Assembly (NCBI RefSeq): GCF_047511655.1
Contig: NC_133397.1
Span: 122,787,308 to 122,851,307 of the forward strand
Length of the DNA: 64,000 nt
DNA from: Castor canadensis
Taxonomy: Eukaryota > Chordata > Mammalia > Rodentia > Castoridae
Reading direction: 5' to 3'
Made by a program: the position numbers and the translations under genes. Positions within the stretch are counted from its first letter, which is position 1. Each line of letters starts with the position of its first letter. The notes beneath the pieces were generated by a model. It had not been told where the DNA came from, did not search any database, and saw nothing but the letters and a program-made list of their open reading frames with translations. Shown piece after piece: positions 10,349 to 22,604 of this stretch.

Positions 10349-11395
10349 CCTCTCAGGCAGTTAGCATAGCTTTTTGATGGGTTTAGGGCAGGGATTGAGT
10401 AAGGTCGACCAGCTGGGTTGAGTCACAGTGAGTGAAGGAGAAGATGGCAGTGGGAGTTTGAGAAGCAGAGAGTGAGATTCTCATGTAAGGCTGCACTGTC
10501 TACTGAGCTGATTGTGGTCAAGTGAAAATGGCAGCCCGGTGTGGTCAAGAGAAGTCAGAAATTCAGATTTGTATGTGAAATGTGTCAAGTTATTAAATAT
10601 TGGCTCACATTTTTTAAATGTGCACATGAGCCAACATGTGGGCTTGATTTAGATCTGAGATGTTTGGTTTGAGATTTGCTTTAGGAAGTAGGAAAGAGAT
10701 TGCTAAGAAGTGTAGAGCTTGTTATCAGAGTGGATGGAGGGAAGTAAAAGAGGAAAATAAGGGTGAAATAACAAACCCTGCCACTGCATGGGTTTGAGTG
10801 ACATTCTATAGGATCTTCTCTTTACAAGGTACAAATATAGATTTTTTTATATAGGTATTATAAATCATTGCAAAATAATCAAAATGACAATGTCTAAAAA
10901 AAGTCTAGTAAAACTAACTTCCACAGTGTATAAATATGCCCCAAATAATTTTCCATCTTTAACAAGCCTCGTATTCAAGTCACCTTGCACCCAGCAATTC
11001 TCATGTGTTCATAAGAAACCAATAGTGGCTACATTTTTTAAGTCTCCAAACTCCTAACCACTTCCAATAGTTACATTAATTCTAATAACCAAGGTAGGTT
11101 TTAAAGAGAGGAACAGAAGGCATAGTTTTATTTGTTTTTCAGGGATAAAATACAAATTTGTGTCTTAAGAAACTCCTTCTTTACAAAGCCTGTCATGGCT
11201 ATCTTTAGGGTAAAAGGGACACATGTGTCAATGAGCAGAAATCCAGTAGAAACAACCTGTGGAAGTGCCTAAGACAAAGAGGAAAAAAATGACTTGACTT
11301 GGGTGTATGTATATATGCAAACTGGGGTAGCTTGCATGGGAAACTGGTCATATGATGAAATCATTCAAAATCTTACTTTTTTGAAACTCCTGGTT
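10349..11395. other. Non-coding spacer, nothing recognised
   Basis: No exon-like frame, RNA gene or nameable repeat was seen. Confidence 0.4.
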
Positions 11396-11492
11396 TGTTT
11401 TTGCTTTTGTGTTGGTAGTACTAGGGTTGAACTCAGGGCCTCACTCTCGCTAGGCAAGCGTTCTACCCCTTGAGCCCCTCTGCCAACCTATA
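11396..11492 (-). repeat. ID-like SINE
   Basis: Plus-strand text 'gtactagggttgaactcagg', 'gctaggcaagcgttctaccc' and 'cttgagcccctctgccaacc' is the complement of the ID-like SINE half. Confidence 0.85.
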
Positions 11493-12599
11493 CTTTACTT
11501 TTTTGATCAATGACTATTTTGATTAGTTTATAAAGTCTTGATATGAGCATTGAGGCAGCAACTGGGTCTATTGTAGAAACATCAAGCATGATTCTACTTT
11601 GCATATTATTAAGCAGAATAAAACTCACCCTTTGGTAGGGCTGTCAGTTCCCATAGGATGATTAAGCCTGTTTCTCAAAAACAGAGGTTTTCACAGAAAT
11701 TCTACATAAACATCTGGTCTTTCAGATAATGAATAGAAGAAATTTCTGCTTTTCTTATGAGAGCAGCTCCTGAGATGGCTTTATAGTGAACAGATGGTTA
11801 GAAGTACTTTCATTTGATGTTGAAAGATGCCCGAAATAGCCAAAACTACAGTCCAGCAATAACCAAGGAGTAGCTCAACAATACAAACACTAAATTTGAA
11901 TATTAGAGGAGGTACTTTATATAAAACTCAGGGAGTAAAATCCAGAATAAAAACAAGGAGAGAAAAATCAGAAAGGGAAGAAGAGCAATATTTGTAGCAG
12001 CTTGGGAGTGTGGGGGCTGGAGGAGGAGGAAGGAAAAGAAAAAAGAATCCCAAATTTAAAACAACAACAAAAACAGAAAAGTGGCAAGGAAGCTACAGGA
12101 AAAAGAGACAGAAGGCAAGAGAAGCAGGAAAGGAAAGATCATAACAGTAGCAGGAAATCGTTTGGCCACAGATCTGGGAAGCCTGGTAAATTTTGCAAAG
12201 AGTCGTGTGGTTACTAACAGGAGGTCGCTCTGCACAAGGTGCAGCTGGGACAGGGCTGTCTTTCTCATGTCTAAGCTGCCTCTCTTCCTTTGATTCCTGC
12301 TCCAGATAACATACGGCGTGAGTTGGTGGGAGACTCCAGGACTTGTTGCCAGTAGTTTGGGTGTTGGCAAGTTAGATAACTTTTCCCAACAGAGACCCTG
12401 ATGTATGTGACAAAGAATTTCCTGCTACTGCTCACTAAATACTATCTTTCTTCAGAGGGCCCTGGCCCCACAGCCCTTTGAGACCATATGGTGACAGGAG
12501 TACAAGCAAACTCCATTAATGATAAACCTCTTAAAAATCTGTCTCATGTTATCCTGTGTTGCTACTTTGGCTTTCAAATATATTGCTTGACAGACCCCA
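11493..12599. other. Non-coding spacer, nothing recognised
   Basis: The purine-rich part around 11940-12140 gives lysine/glutamate-rich shadow frames with no family resemblance. No gene supported. Confidence 0.4.
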
Positions 12600-13215
12600 G
12601 ATTATATTTTACTGCATTTTATTTTATTTTATTTCCTTTTGAAATAGCATACATTAATAATAAAAGGTGGTTTCATTCTGATAACTCCGTACATGTGTGC
12701 AGTGGACTTTGAGCAAATTTAGCCCCTCCAATACATTTCTATTCCTCCCCGTCTCCTCTCCTCCTTTTCAAACAGTGCTTGGTGGACTTCATTAGGTGAT
12801 AGAGATAGACAGATGGATGGTTAGATAGATTAGATAGATGATAGATAGCTAGATTATAGATAGATGATTGATAGATGATAGATCGATGATAGGTGGTATA
12901 CAGATGATAGATGATAGATGATTGATGGATGATCAATAGATGACAGATGATCGATGATAGATAGATGATAGCTCTCATACTTCGATTCTCTTCACACCCA
13001 GTATCCCTTCTTTTCCCTCTCTCCCCTTCCCATTGATCCCCCAAACAGCCCACCTTTTCATTCATGTCCCACTATCATAATTGTCATCATCGTCATCATC
13101 ACCATCATCATTTTAGATCTAAGTTCCACAATGAGCAAGAACATGCAATGTTTGGCATTTTGAGCTTGGCTTATCTCGCTCATTTTTTGCATTGTTTACT
13201 CTCCATAGGGCACAC
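12600..13215 (-). mobile_element. Old L1 3' fragment
   Basis: The right part ('ttccacaatgagcaagaaca' to 'gcttggcttatctcgctca') matches the complement of the end of L1 ORF2, as in the younger copies here. The left part is its 3' UTR ('gataactccgtacatgtgtg'). A GATA-rich tandem repeat interrupts it. Confidence 0.65.
12797..12974. repeat. Imperfect GATA/GATG tandem repeat
   Basis: About 180 bases of irregular 4-bp units (gata, gatg, gatt), lying inside an L1 3' UTR remnant. It makes long tyrosine/histidine/isoleucine-rich shadow frames. Confidence 0.9.
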
Positions 13216-13448
13216 AGCAGACCATACAACCTTAAATATGCATTAAAAATATGACTAGTCTGTAAGAAAAGCTTCATCATGATGTGGGAAATAACAAAGA
13301 AAAATGAAAATGCCAAATAAAAACTTTTGTGTATGGGAAGCAAACACTACAAGGCAAGAATCTAAGAGAAATGTTCTAATTTACAACACACCTCAAGACT
13401 GCCACATTTCTGTATGTTTATTGTAAAAACCTCTGAGGGATACAGAGG

Positions 13449-13454
<6 letters not shown>

Positions 13455-13493
<39 letters not shown>
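13455..13493. repeat. (AC)n microsatellite
   Basis: 39 bases of uninterrupted AC dinucleotide. Confidence 0.95.
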
Positions 13494-13495
<2 letters not shown>

Positions 13496-13924
13496 GGAAG
13501 CACGAGGGTGACATCTCCTGCCCATCACAGCCTGCTCCTTGCTGCTACTGCCAGTTTGTCAACAGATCTGTGCACAGGGAAAGGCTTTTTCTACATAAAC
13601 AGCAGCGTGCAAGCCCCACACATCTCAGCAGATTCTCACCGCTAAAGGATAACTGAGCACCAGGAGGGGAAGAGGAGGCTTTCTTAGAGACGTAGCTAGT
13701 GGGTCTGCAGTGATCTAATGCCAGTGCTCCTTTGCCCATATGCACATGAGGACTGCTGACCCCCTGGGACTCCAGAGCGGCAGAGGGGCTAACATGGATG
13801 AATCCATCACTTTGTCCTCCACAGTACTGTGACAAAGGTGGCAGACTTCACTGAAGTGGTGGTGTTAACAGGAACGTAGAATGCCATATGCTAATGTGAC
13901 CCCTTAGTTCCATTGTTTACCTTA

Positions 13925-14018
13925 GCATTTGTTTGTTTAGGCTGGCCCCGAACTCATGACCCTCCTGTCTCAACTTCCCAAGAGCTGGAATTACAGCCAT
14001 ATGCCACAACATCTAACA
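13925..14018 (-). repeat. B1 SINE fragment
   Basis: Plus-strand text 'gtttaggctggccccgaact' and 'gctggaattacagccatatg' is the complement of a B1 monomer. Confidence 0.65.
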
Positions 14019-14487
14019 CATATCTTACCTCTCTTAAAAACATCTTACCTCTCTTAAAATATCTTCTTCTCCTTCACTATGAAACTCATTTTTTTTTCTT
14101 TTCTGGAAATATGCAGTGGTTTAATTGACTTTAAAATAGTCACTTCCTTTGAAGCCTTAATAAAACAATCATTTGTTGACATAGAAAATCCTAAATAACA
14201 AGCCAGATGGGCTGGGGGTGGGTGGTCCTCTTCCTCACCAATGCAAGTCAGAGACTTCTGTTTTTCTTATGAATCGCCACAAATAAGGGATCAGATAATG
14301 AATCAGATTTAGAGCAGTTGATTACAGATTCAGATAGGAAGTTTTCACACTGAAAATATTTGGTCAAAAAGGCAAAGAGCCACATGGGCACACATACACA
14401 TTCAAAATAAAATGCCATTTCTCAGACACGGTACATGCAACCTATTTAGGAAAAATGGAAATATAGTCCTAAATGCCTCAAAATTTT

Positions 14488-14815
14488 CAAGGTGACTATA
14501 ATCCCAACTACTTAGAAGACAGAGATTGGGAGAATTGCAGTTTGAGGACAGCCTGGGCAAAAAGTTAATTAGCAAATAATCAGCAAATAAGCCAGGTGTG
14601 GTGGTTCACGTCTATAACACCAGCTATGAGGAGGGAGGCAACAGGAGGATTGTGGTCTGAGGCTGACCCTGACAAACAGTGAGATGCTATCTAATAAATA
14701 AAGTGAAAAAGGCTGGGGATGTGACCCAAACGATGGAGCATTTGCCTATCAGGCAAGTGCCCTGAGTTCAAATCCTAGTACCTCCAAAACAAAGAAAGAA
14801 GAAAGAAAAAGAGTA
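14488..14815 (+). repeat. Trimeric B1+B1+ID SINE
   Basis: The first B1 part runs from 'actataatcccaactactta' to 'cctgggcaaaaagttaatta'. A second B1 begins at 'gccaggtgtggtggttcacg' (about 14590) and passes into the ID-like part 'ggctggggatgtgacccaaa', ending 'gttcaaatcctagtacctcc'. A purine-rich tail follows. The same order is found in several other copies in this window. Confidence 0.75.
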
Positions 14816-15496
14816 TCCATCGATTCCTTATAATTCACTCAGAAAAAACTTCATGACTCCCAGACTTACAACGACTTGGGCACTTACATTTAAAACAGTG
14901 TCATACTATGATAAAAAGAAAATCTAGGATTTACCTTCCTAATATTAATTTACATTGTTTTGTATACTAACAAGTATATGGAAAAATGTCAGTTCACATC
15001 TTCAGGGGGTTTTTAAACAATAAATGCAAAACTATTCAAATGAGAGAAAGCACGTTCCCTACGGAAGGGCCATATGTGATTTAACAAGATTTAAACAAGT
15101 TTATTAGAGATTCCTTGTGAAGCTTTGACATTAAATTTGTAAGTCTTATTTAATCAAATTTAGATGTGCTCTAATAAATCCATTGATCTGGCAGCTAGCC
15201 TACCATGCTTAGTGGACAGGCTCCGTGCGAACTCAGCTTTTCTGCAAATGAGAAGTGCAATGTGAACCAAGAAGCAAAGAATTTCCTATAGACTTCATCT
15301 GAGGGGCAAAGAGCCAAATTATAAGTTCCTGGAGGCTGCACTTGACATTGGCATTCTCTACAGAAAACAAAAAGAATTCACAAATTCATTCCTTAGCTGA
15401 GTGGATTCTTTCTTCAAGGTGTTTTCCAGCACTGGTTAGTAGATAAGAGTATAAACCACAGCACAATTCCATTTGGCAAACATGGAACTAAGGAGC

Positions 15497-15590
15497 ACTG
15501 AGGGTGTGGTTCAAATGGTAGAGCACCGGCCAAGCCAGCAGGAGCCCCTGAGCTCAAACCCCAGTACCACCAAAACCAAAAAGAAAATGG
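15497..15590 (+). repeat. ID-like SINE
   Basis: The copy reads 'gagggtgtggttcaaatggtagagc' (in part), then 'cctgagctcaaaccccagta', then 'ccaccaaaaccaaaaag'. Confidence 0.85.
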
Positions 15591-15689
15591 AGACATTTCA
15601 AGGCTCTTTTACACTCTATTTTGTCATTTTAATTGATTATCAGGTAATTAAACCAAGCCATGGGAAAACTACACTGAAATATACTCACA

Positions 15690-16900
15690 TAATCAACAAA
15701 TCTTTATTGAGTATTTATTCCAGGACCTGGAAATAGAACAGTAACATAACAAAACACACCTGTTATCAAGGGGAGGAGGAGCACATAGACAAACAAGAAA
15801 TTCCTAATGTAATTTCAGGGAGTAATAAGTGCTATGAAGAAAAATAGAGCAGGATGCAGGGCTAGAGTAACAACACACCATTGTGTGAGGACCTACACAG
15901 AGTGACTGGAAAGGCCTCTCGGGGAGGTCCATTTAAACAGAGTTCATAAGAAAGTGAGAACACAAAGCATTGAGGGTTGAGGGACAAAGACCCAAGGTGC
16001 AAACAAGCATAGCACATTTGAGGCACAGTACGAAAGGCTGAAAGACAGTGAGCAAGGCCATTTGGAGCCCTAAAGGCCTGGTTTGGGTTCATCCCAAATG
16101 CCCTGGGATGCCACTGGAAAACTTTGAGACTAGGACTTTTCTGATCTGACTTACACTGACTTGTGGTACTAAACGGAGGAAATATTTTACAGGAACAAGG
16201 GTGGAAACAGTGACACTAAAAAGGTATTATTGCAGTAGTTCAAGTGAGATGATGGTGGCTTGGAACAGAGATGGACGTGGTAAGAGTGATGGGACTTGGG
16301 GTCTGTGTTGAGAATAGAGCCAATGGGGTGTGCGAATGAACTGGCTTTGTCATTTGAGATATGGAGAAAGTCAATGATGACTTCCTAGGTTTGCAGTGCA
16401 GTGTATCTGGATGTGGACAATGAGAGAGGCACAGGTTTTGGGGTAAAAGGGAAAGAGGGAGGTGGGAAAGTGGCCAGAAAATTTGGAAGTCATCATAATA
16501 CAGATGGGGTGTAAAGCCATGCAGCTAATTGAGCGAATTGCTTAGCTTAGGTAATAAATGTATCTAGAGAAGATGGCAGCTGGTGGCTGAATGCTGGGCC
16601 ATTCCCATAATTAGAGACTTTATAGATGATGAAGAGCCATCAAAGGTATGGAGAGGGAGTCTCTAGTGAGGCAGGAGGAAAACCAGAGGAGTGTAGTATC
16701 TGGAAATCTAACTGAAGATAGTGCGTCTATGGGAAGGTGAGTAGTGAAAGGCCCAGCAAAGTGAGAATTAACCATTGTACTTAGAAATTTGGAGATCCTG
16801 TCATCCAAAAAGAGAGCAAGTCAGCTTGTGGTGGGGCAAAGTCTAACTGCAGTAGATTTTCTTTCTCAATCTGGGAGATGAGAAGCTAGAGATTTCAAAA
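15690..16900 (+). repeat. Ancient interspersed repeat, family not named
   Basis: The text 'caaatctttattgagtattt', 'ataagtgctatgaagaaaaa', 'gggatgccactggaaaactt', 'ttgcagtagttcaagtgaga' and 'agtgaggcaggaggaaaacc' follows a long mammalian-wide repeat that I know by pattern but cannot name with confidence. No coding function is supported. Confidence 0.45.
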
Positions 16901-17499
16901 TAGACAGTTCTTCCTGGGGTAGTTTTGCTATGAAGCAGAGCAGAGAAATGGAGCCATAACTGTCTATGAAAGTGTCATTAGGGTAATTTAAAAATACATA
17001 TGGTTTTTGATGTTGCTTTTTAGTATTTAATGTTGAAATACTAGGACATGTGTGTATGCTGATGGTTGTGGTGATGACACATAGAGAATAAAGATTCTCT
17101 ATCTAAAGGGAAAAACCAAGAGTCCAAATTGTCTTCCTTTAGAGCCTGAATTATTAACCAGCAGAGACACACTTCAGAAACACCCTCATCTGATATTCTC
17201 ACCTGCTTCTGTTTAAGGCCCTCCACTACATAAACATAAAACACTCAAGAAGAACATAAACTCTTCAAGGGTACCAGAGAGTGAAGAGGACCATGGTATG
17301 TTATCTGCATATTTTTTGGAGATAGCATGAAGAAACCCACCAAACATTGTGTTTAAAAAGAAGAAGAGGACTTAAGGGAAGATAACAGAGGAAATGAACT
17401 TGCTCAAAGTACACTAAATGCATATATAGAATTTTCACGTGGAACTCCCTTGCAATGTTAATGAAGCCTAAATAAAATAGTAATTTGAATAAAACATCA

Positions 17500-20400
17500 A
17501 CTCTCCAAATGGGATTCTGGTTCTGCTAATGTCAGAGGAGTTTAGATCGGGTCACTTTTTTACAGGTGAAAACTACATTGTAGACAAAATATTAAACAAA
17601 ACTGAATGAAGGTATTGCAGAGCAACCAAATGCAGACAGAAGTTGAATATTTGACCCTTAAAAAAGGAATCATGCTGGGTGATGTACACATTTATACAGC
17701 TTTCTTCTTGGAGCCATTGCCCAATCCATAAAGTCTGGGGTGGCTAGAAATTATGCAAGCAATTGTATTAATTTGAGGAGTCAGAGTAGGAATTTGGTAC
17801 TGCCAGACCAGACAGGGAACTCTGGACAAAAGAGTGTCTATCATACAAAGGATGTAGCCTTAACATCTGCTAATCAATCAACTCAAGCCATTGGCTAAAT
17901 TCTGACTGCATGTGCATAATCAATACTTCAGTATTGGCATGAAGGCTAAGAGTGGAACGGAGCTTTTCATTATTGTTCCTCTGTACAGCATTTGGAGTTC
18001 AAGTTCCACCAAATTAGGACTTGGCAACTATTCTGAGCTCCCCAATGAAACTCTATAAGGGATATGCCTTAAGAGCAACTTCATCCTAGAACAAATGGAT
18101 TCACTCTAAGACTAAAGGAAAAACAGAAACAGGCCCCACCCCCTCCAAATTATACATTCTTCCATAAGCTAAGGTAACTGTGAGTTACCTTCAGAGGAAG
18201 ACTACAGAAGCCAGAGTCTTTACACTGTATTAGTCACAGTATCCAAAACCCAATAAAAATGAATAAACATGCAAATAGAAGAGAGAGAAATAATTCAATA
18301 GTAATAACCAGACATTGCAATTAGTTTTAAAAAAAGCTGTTTAAATTAACCATGATAATCTGTTAGTCTATACAAAAAGATGTATATAGTGAATGAAGGA
18401 ATGGAGAATTTCAAAAAGTATTTAGAGACTGTTTTAAAAAAGAACACAAGAGAAATCCTAGAAATGCAAGATAGAACATCAAATATCAGAAATGTTGGAT
18501 GGTATTAACAACAAATTGATAAAAACAGAAGACAGGACCACTGAATTTAAAGACAGGACAATAAAAATCATACAAGCTGGAGCACACAAAGAAAAGAGAA
18601 TTTAAATAAAAAGGGAAAATACTAAGTGGTTTGTTGGAAGTAACATGCAGTAGAATGTATGTATAACAGGAGACCCAGAGGGATGGAGGTGATTGTACAG
18701 GACAGACGAAACATAGGAAGAAATATTAGCTGAATTTCTAAGAATTTCTGTAAAGAAAACCACAAATAGGCATGCCATAGATATGCTGAAAACCGGGCTT
18801 GAAAGTAGGCAGAAAAATCAAAAGCATATTAAATTTAGAAGAACAGCAGTAAGAAAGTTGGATGAGACTCTGTAAGATAGAAGCTAATGGAATTAAACTT
18901 TAAACTTTACAAGTACTGAAAGAAAAACATCAACTGTCAACATAGAATTCTATTTCAGGAAATTATCCTGAATAACAGAAATAAAAATAACAGTTATTGG
19001 AAAGTGACAAGTTTTGGAAATGGTGGCAATGATTGCACAACTTAATGAATGTGGCTAGCACCACTGAGCTATACACTTAAAACAGTTAAAACTGTGTATC
19101 ACATTCATTTTACTGCAAAGAAAAACTTCAAAGATAAGTATAAGAAAAAGGAAAGCAAACAGAACTTTTAAAAATGGCAGAGTCAGGGTGACGATGTTGC
19201 CTGTATCTCTGCAAACAAGAAAGGTCAAAGGAAGTTTTTCAGCCTGAAAGGAGATGGGAAAAGGAAGGAAGGAAAAAAGGAAAAGTTAAATAATGTGGGA
19301 AAATGTAAAGATCTGTCTTTTCTTAATTTCTCTAAATGTTAATTAGCTAAAACAAAAATAATTTTTAAGTGCATTTTGGGTGCAAAACATATGTACAAGT
19401 ACAATGTATGACAATAGCACAAGTGACATTGCTCTTGCTTCATATATGCAATAGTATAACATGAGGTCTAATCAGACCATGACAGATTAAATGCATTTTA
19501 TAATCCCTAGAGAAACTATAGACGGGAATATATGAAGAGGTAGTTAAACATGCAAACGGAAATTCTCAAAAACTCAAGCAAAGAGAAGACAGGGAAGAAC
19601 AAGAAAACTACAAAACAAAGCAAATAAAAAACAAATAGCAACAATTTTAAAAACAGAACCGCTACCAACCACAAAAAAAGAAAAAAAAAACACGTAGTAA
19701 AATGATAGATTTAAGCCCCATTCTACCATCCATGACAGCAAATGCAAATGAACGAAAAGGCAATGATTGCAGACTGGGTTATTTTTTAAAGTCAAGTCAA
19801 ACTCTACACAGCTTAAAAGGAATAGAATTTAAATATAAAGACATACAAAAATAAAAAATGAAAATAAAAATTGAAGCATATGCAATAGAGATGGTGAATA
19901 TAATACAGCCTCTCCAATCTGCTATTAATATGTAAAAAAAAGTCTTCGAGACAGGGAATATCATCAGAGATGACGTTATTCCCTAATGATTAAAAGGTTT
20001 GCTTATTAAGAAAACCTAATGACCTTAATATATATGCTCCTAATAACATAGTTTCACAAATAGTATGAAACATAAGGTGATAGAGCTCAAGGGAGGAACA
20101 AATAGATTTTTGTTACATGGGCTGGTTTCCATCTCCTGAGAAGTGTCTGTGGACACATGAATTGTAAGACCAACTATGATTAAGACATCAGCCCGCCCTA
20201 CGATGACGTGTAGAGTTCAAGGCCATCTCATTTGACCTCTACGCAGGCTTTCTTTTTTTAGTTTGTTAGAAACTGATAAACTGAGTCTGAAATTTTCTAC
20301 AAAATGCATCAGACATAGAACAATCTTTAAAAGGAATAAAACTGTAGTTCTTAAACTGACTCCAAAAATTATTAACTTAGTTAAAAGCTACATAATGAAA

Positions 20401-21340
20401 GTAGTTAAGTATTAATGAAAACATAGATTAATGCAGCTAGGTAGGAAGTCCAAAAACAAGCACACGTGTTTTTTAAAAGTCCATTGATTATTCACAATGA
20501 TCCAAGACAATTCAATGGAAAAAGAAGAAAGATTTTCAGCAATGTTGACACACACAGCAGAATATACATGGCTGTCACATGATACATAAATGTTATTTGA
20601 GATGGATGATAGGACTGAGCTAAAACTACAGGAAGCTTCTAGAAGGAAAAAACGTAAAAAAACATCTTCATGACTTTCTGGTACACAAAGATGTCTTAGA
20701 ACTCTAAAAACACTAACCATAAAGAAAAACTATAATTTATGAATATTAAGAACTTCTGCTCTCAACAAAACCCTGGTAATAAAACAAAAATGTAAGCCAT
20801 AGACTGGGAGAAAACATTTACAATAGGTATAGCTGACAAAGAACTCATTCCTTGGTCAAATAAAGAAATTCCTTCCTATACAATAATAATATTTTTTAAA
20901 ACTAACAACCTATTTTGATTAAAAAAAAAAAAGGCAGAAGATTGAAGAGACCATTCAACAGAAGAGAGTAGATGAATGATCAATAAACCTGGATGACGTT
21001 CTCAACATCACCAGTCTTCAGAGAAATGCTGAAACTCCACCATATGTCACTGTCACCTAACTGGAGTGGTTAAAATGAAAAAGACCTGATTGATGGAGTG
21101 GCTCAAGTGGTAGAGCACCTGCCTTGAAAGTGCAAGGCTATGAGTTCAAACCCCAGTCCTGCCAAAAACAAAACAAAAAGAAAAAGGCCAACAATATAAG
21201 GGCTATCATGGAGTAAGAGGAGCTCTCAGACTTTGGGGTGACAAGGAATGACTAGTATGACCACTTTGAAAAATAGCTTGATAATTTCTTATGAAGTGAC
21301 TGTGATGCAGGAATTTTGTTCCTAATTTTTACCTAAAAAA
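17500..21340 (+). mobile_element. Fragments of an ancient L1 (5' UTR, ORF1 and ORF2 pieces)
   Basis: Scattered pieces read like old mammalian L1 in plus orientation. Examples are 'aattctatttcaggaaatta', 'tttataatccctagagaaac' and 'ggaatagaatttaaatataa'. At about 21050, 'tgtcactgtcacctaactgg' is followed by 'agtggttaaaatgaaaaaga'. All frames are broken. The block is AT-rich with no host gene visible. The borders are approximate. Confidence 0.5.
21090..21182 (+). repeat. ID-like SINE inside old L1
   Basis: The copy reads 'ggagtggctcaagtggtaga' and 'tatgagttcaaaccccagtc', then 'ctgccaaaaacaaaac'. It interrupts the ancient L1. Confidence 0.85.
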
Positions 21341-22590
21341 AATAAAAACACACTTGGTGTTGATTCTGACCTCCTCAAATTACATTTTCACAAATAAAGT
21401 TTCTAAAATATTAATGCACACTTCATGTTTCCATTTCTTTGCCTCTCATTTACTTCTCAAATCATTGTCATCAAGCATCATTCTTGACTCTTCTGAAATT
21501 ATTTTGAAAAACTCACCAATGTCCTTAGTTGCTAAAGACGGAGCTCACGCTTTCATATTGTTCTTAGTTTCTCTGCAGCAAGTGGTGCATTTGAGTGTTT
21601 TCCCTGCTTGAAATTTCCATCCCATACTTTATCGATTATTGTCTTACTTCTGGTTTCTTTCCAAACTCTGTTCTGTATAGTCACCTATGTAACTGATATC
21701 TTTATTCCTATAATTCATGATCTCTATCACTAAGTCATATTTAATTCATCTTTTGGTGACTATTGTCCCTCTCATTCCCTTTGCCAATGTCTACATTTGA
21801 GACCCTTGGATTTTTCCTTCATGTTCTCCCCTATTTTTTTATATCAAATCTATCACCAAGTTCTATCAGCTTTGCTTTTTCATTTTTTTATATCCATCCC
21901 ATCTCTGTGTGAACTCCTACTGCCTTAGACCAAGCTTTCACTCACTTTTTTACTTGTGTGAGTAAATAACTTCTAAACTAGAATGTCACCTTCAGCCTTC
22001 CATAAGATCACAGTGAATCACTTGGGACTGTAATCATTTATAATTCCCTGAATACACCATTGGAACAGACACGATCAGAGATGCTTGGTCACCTTTCCCC
22101 CTGAGACCAGGTAGGTACACTTCCCACCATGGTTATGTATCGGGTGGGATGATTGTTTTTCTAGACATTTTCAAACTGAAACCAGAGTCTTTCCTCTCAG
22201 GTCAGAAGACTAAGAGCTTCCATAAACTAAGTTTATGCTTATGGAGAATTTCATCAGAGAGTAGAATTAGGCTCATAGCAAGGACCAGAGAGAAAACATG
22301 GGGAAAGAGAGTTCTGAGTGTGTACTGCAACAATCTACGCCTACCTTCCCAAGGCTTAGCAATGTAGGCTCAAACAATTCCTCATTTACCTTATTAAATG
22401 AGTTTTCTGTCCTTTGCAACCAGAGACCACAGCCATATTTATTTCATTCATTTTGTTTAACTTGAAGTCTTGCTTAGAGGGTTCTTCCCAGACCCTTTCA
22501 TTTGGAGTAGGGCTTACCCTACTCAGGACCCACTCACCTCTTGGCCCCTTTCTCTGGAATTCCTGGTCAGGTGTGAGTGACCTAAGGGAA
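21341..22590. other. Non-coding spacer, possible old LINE remnants
   Basis: The T/C-rich stretch 21490-21900 resembles very old LINE sequence, but I cannot assign it. No gene seen. Confidence 0.35.
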
Positions 22591-22604
22591 GGCATCAGAA
22601 TCTT
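22591..22604. repeat. Target-site duplication of the 3.7-kb L1 (poly-A side)
   Basis: 'ggcatcagaatctt' matches 'ggcatcagcatctt' at 26321-26334 with one mismatch. On the element's strand it begins AAGAT, as expected after L1 endonuclease cleavage at TTTT/AA. Confidence 0.85.

Noticed and set aside
12797-12974. Possible CRISPR-like or satellite array from repeated 'gatagatgatag' units
   Set aside because: The units are 4-base and irregular without spacers, and the context is mammalian. It is a simple tetranucleotide repeat.
12739-13065. 108-codon frame rich in isoleucine, tyrosine, histidine and serine
   Set aside because: Produced by the GATA-type tandem repeat.
14010-14060. Short tandem duplication of 'catcttacctctcttaaaa'
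   Set aside because: A single 20-base slippage duplication at the edge of a B1. Too small to be of note.
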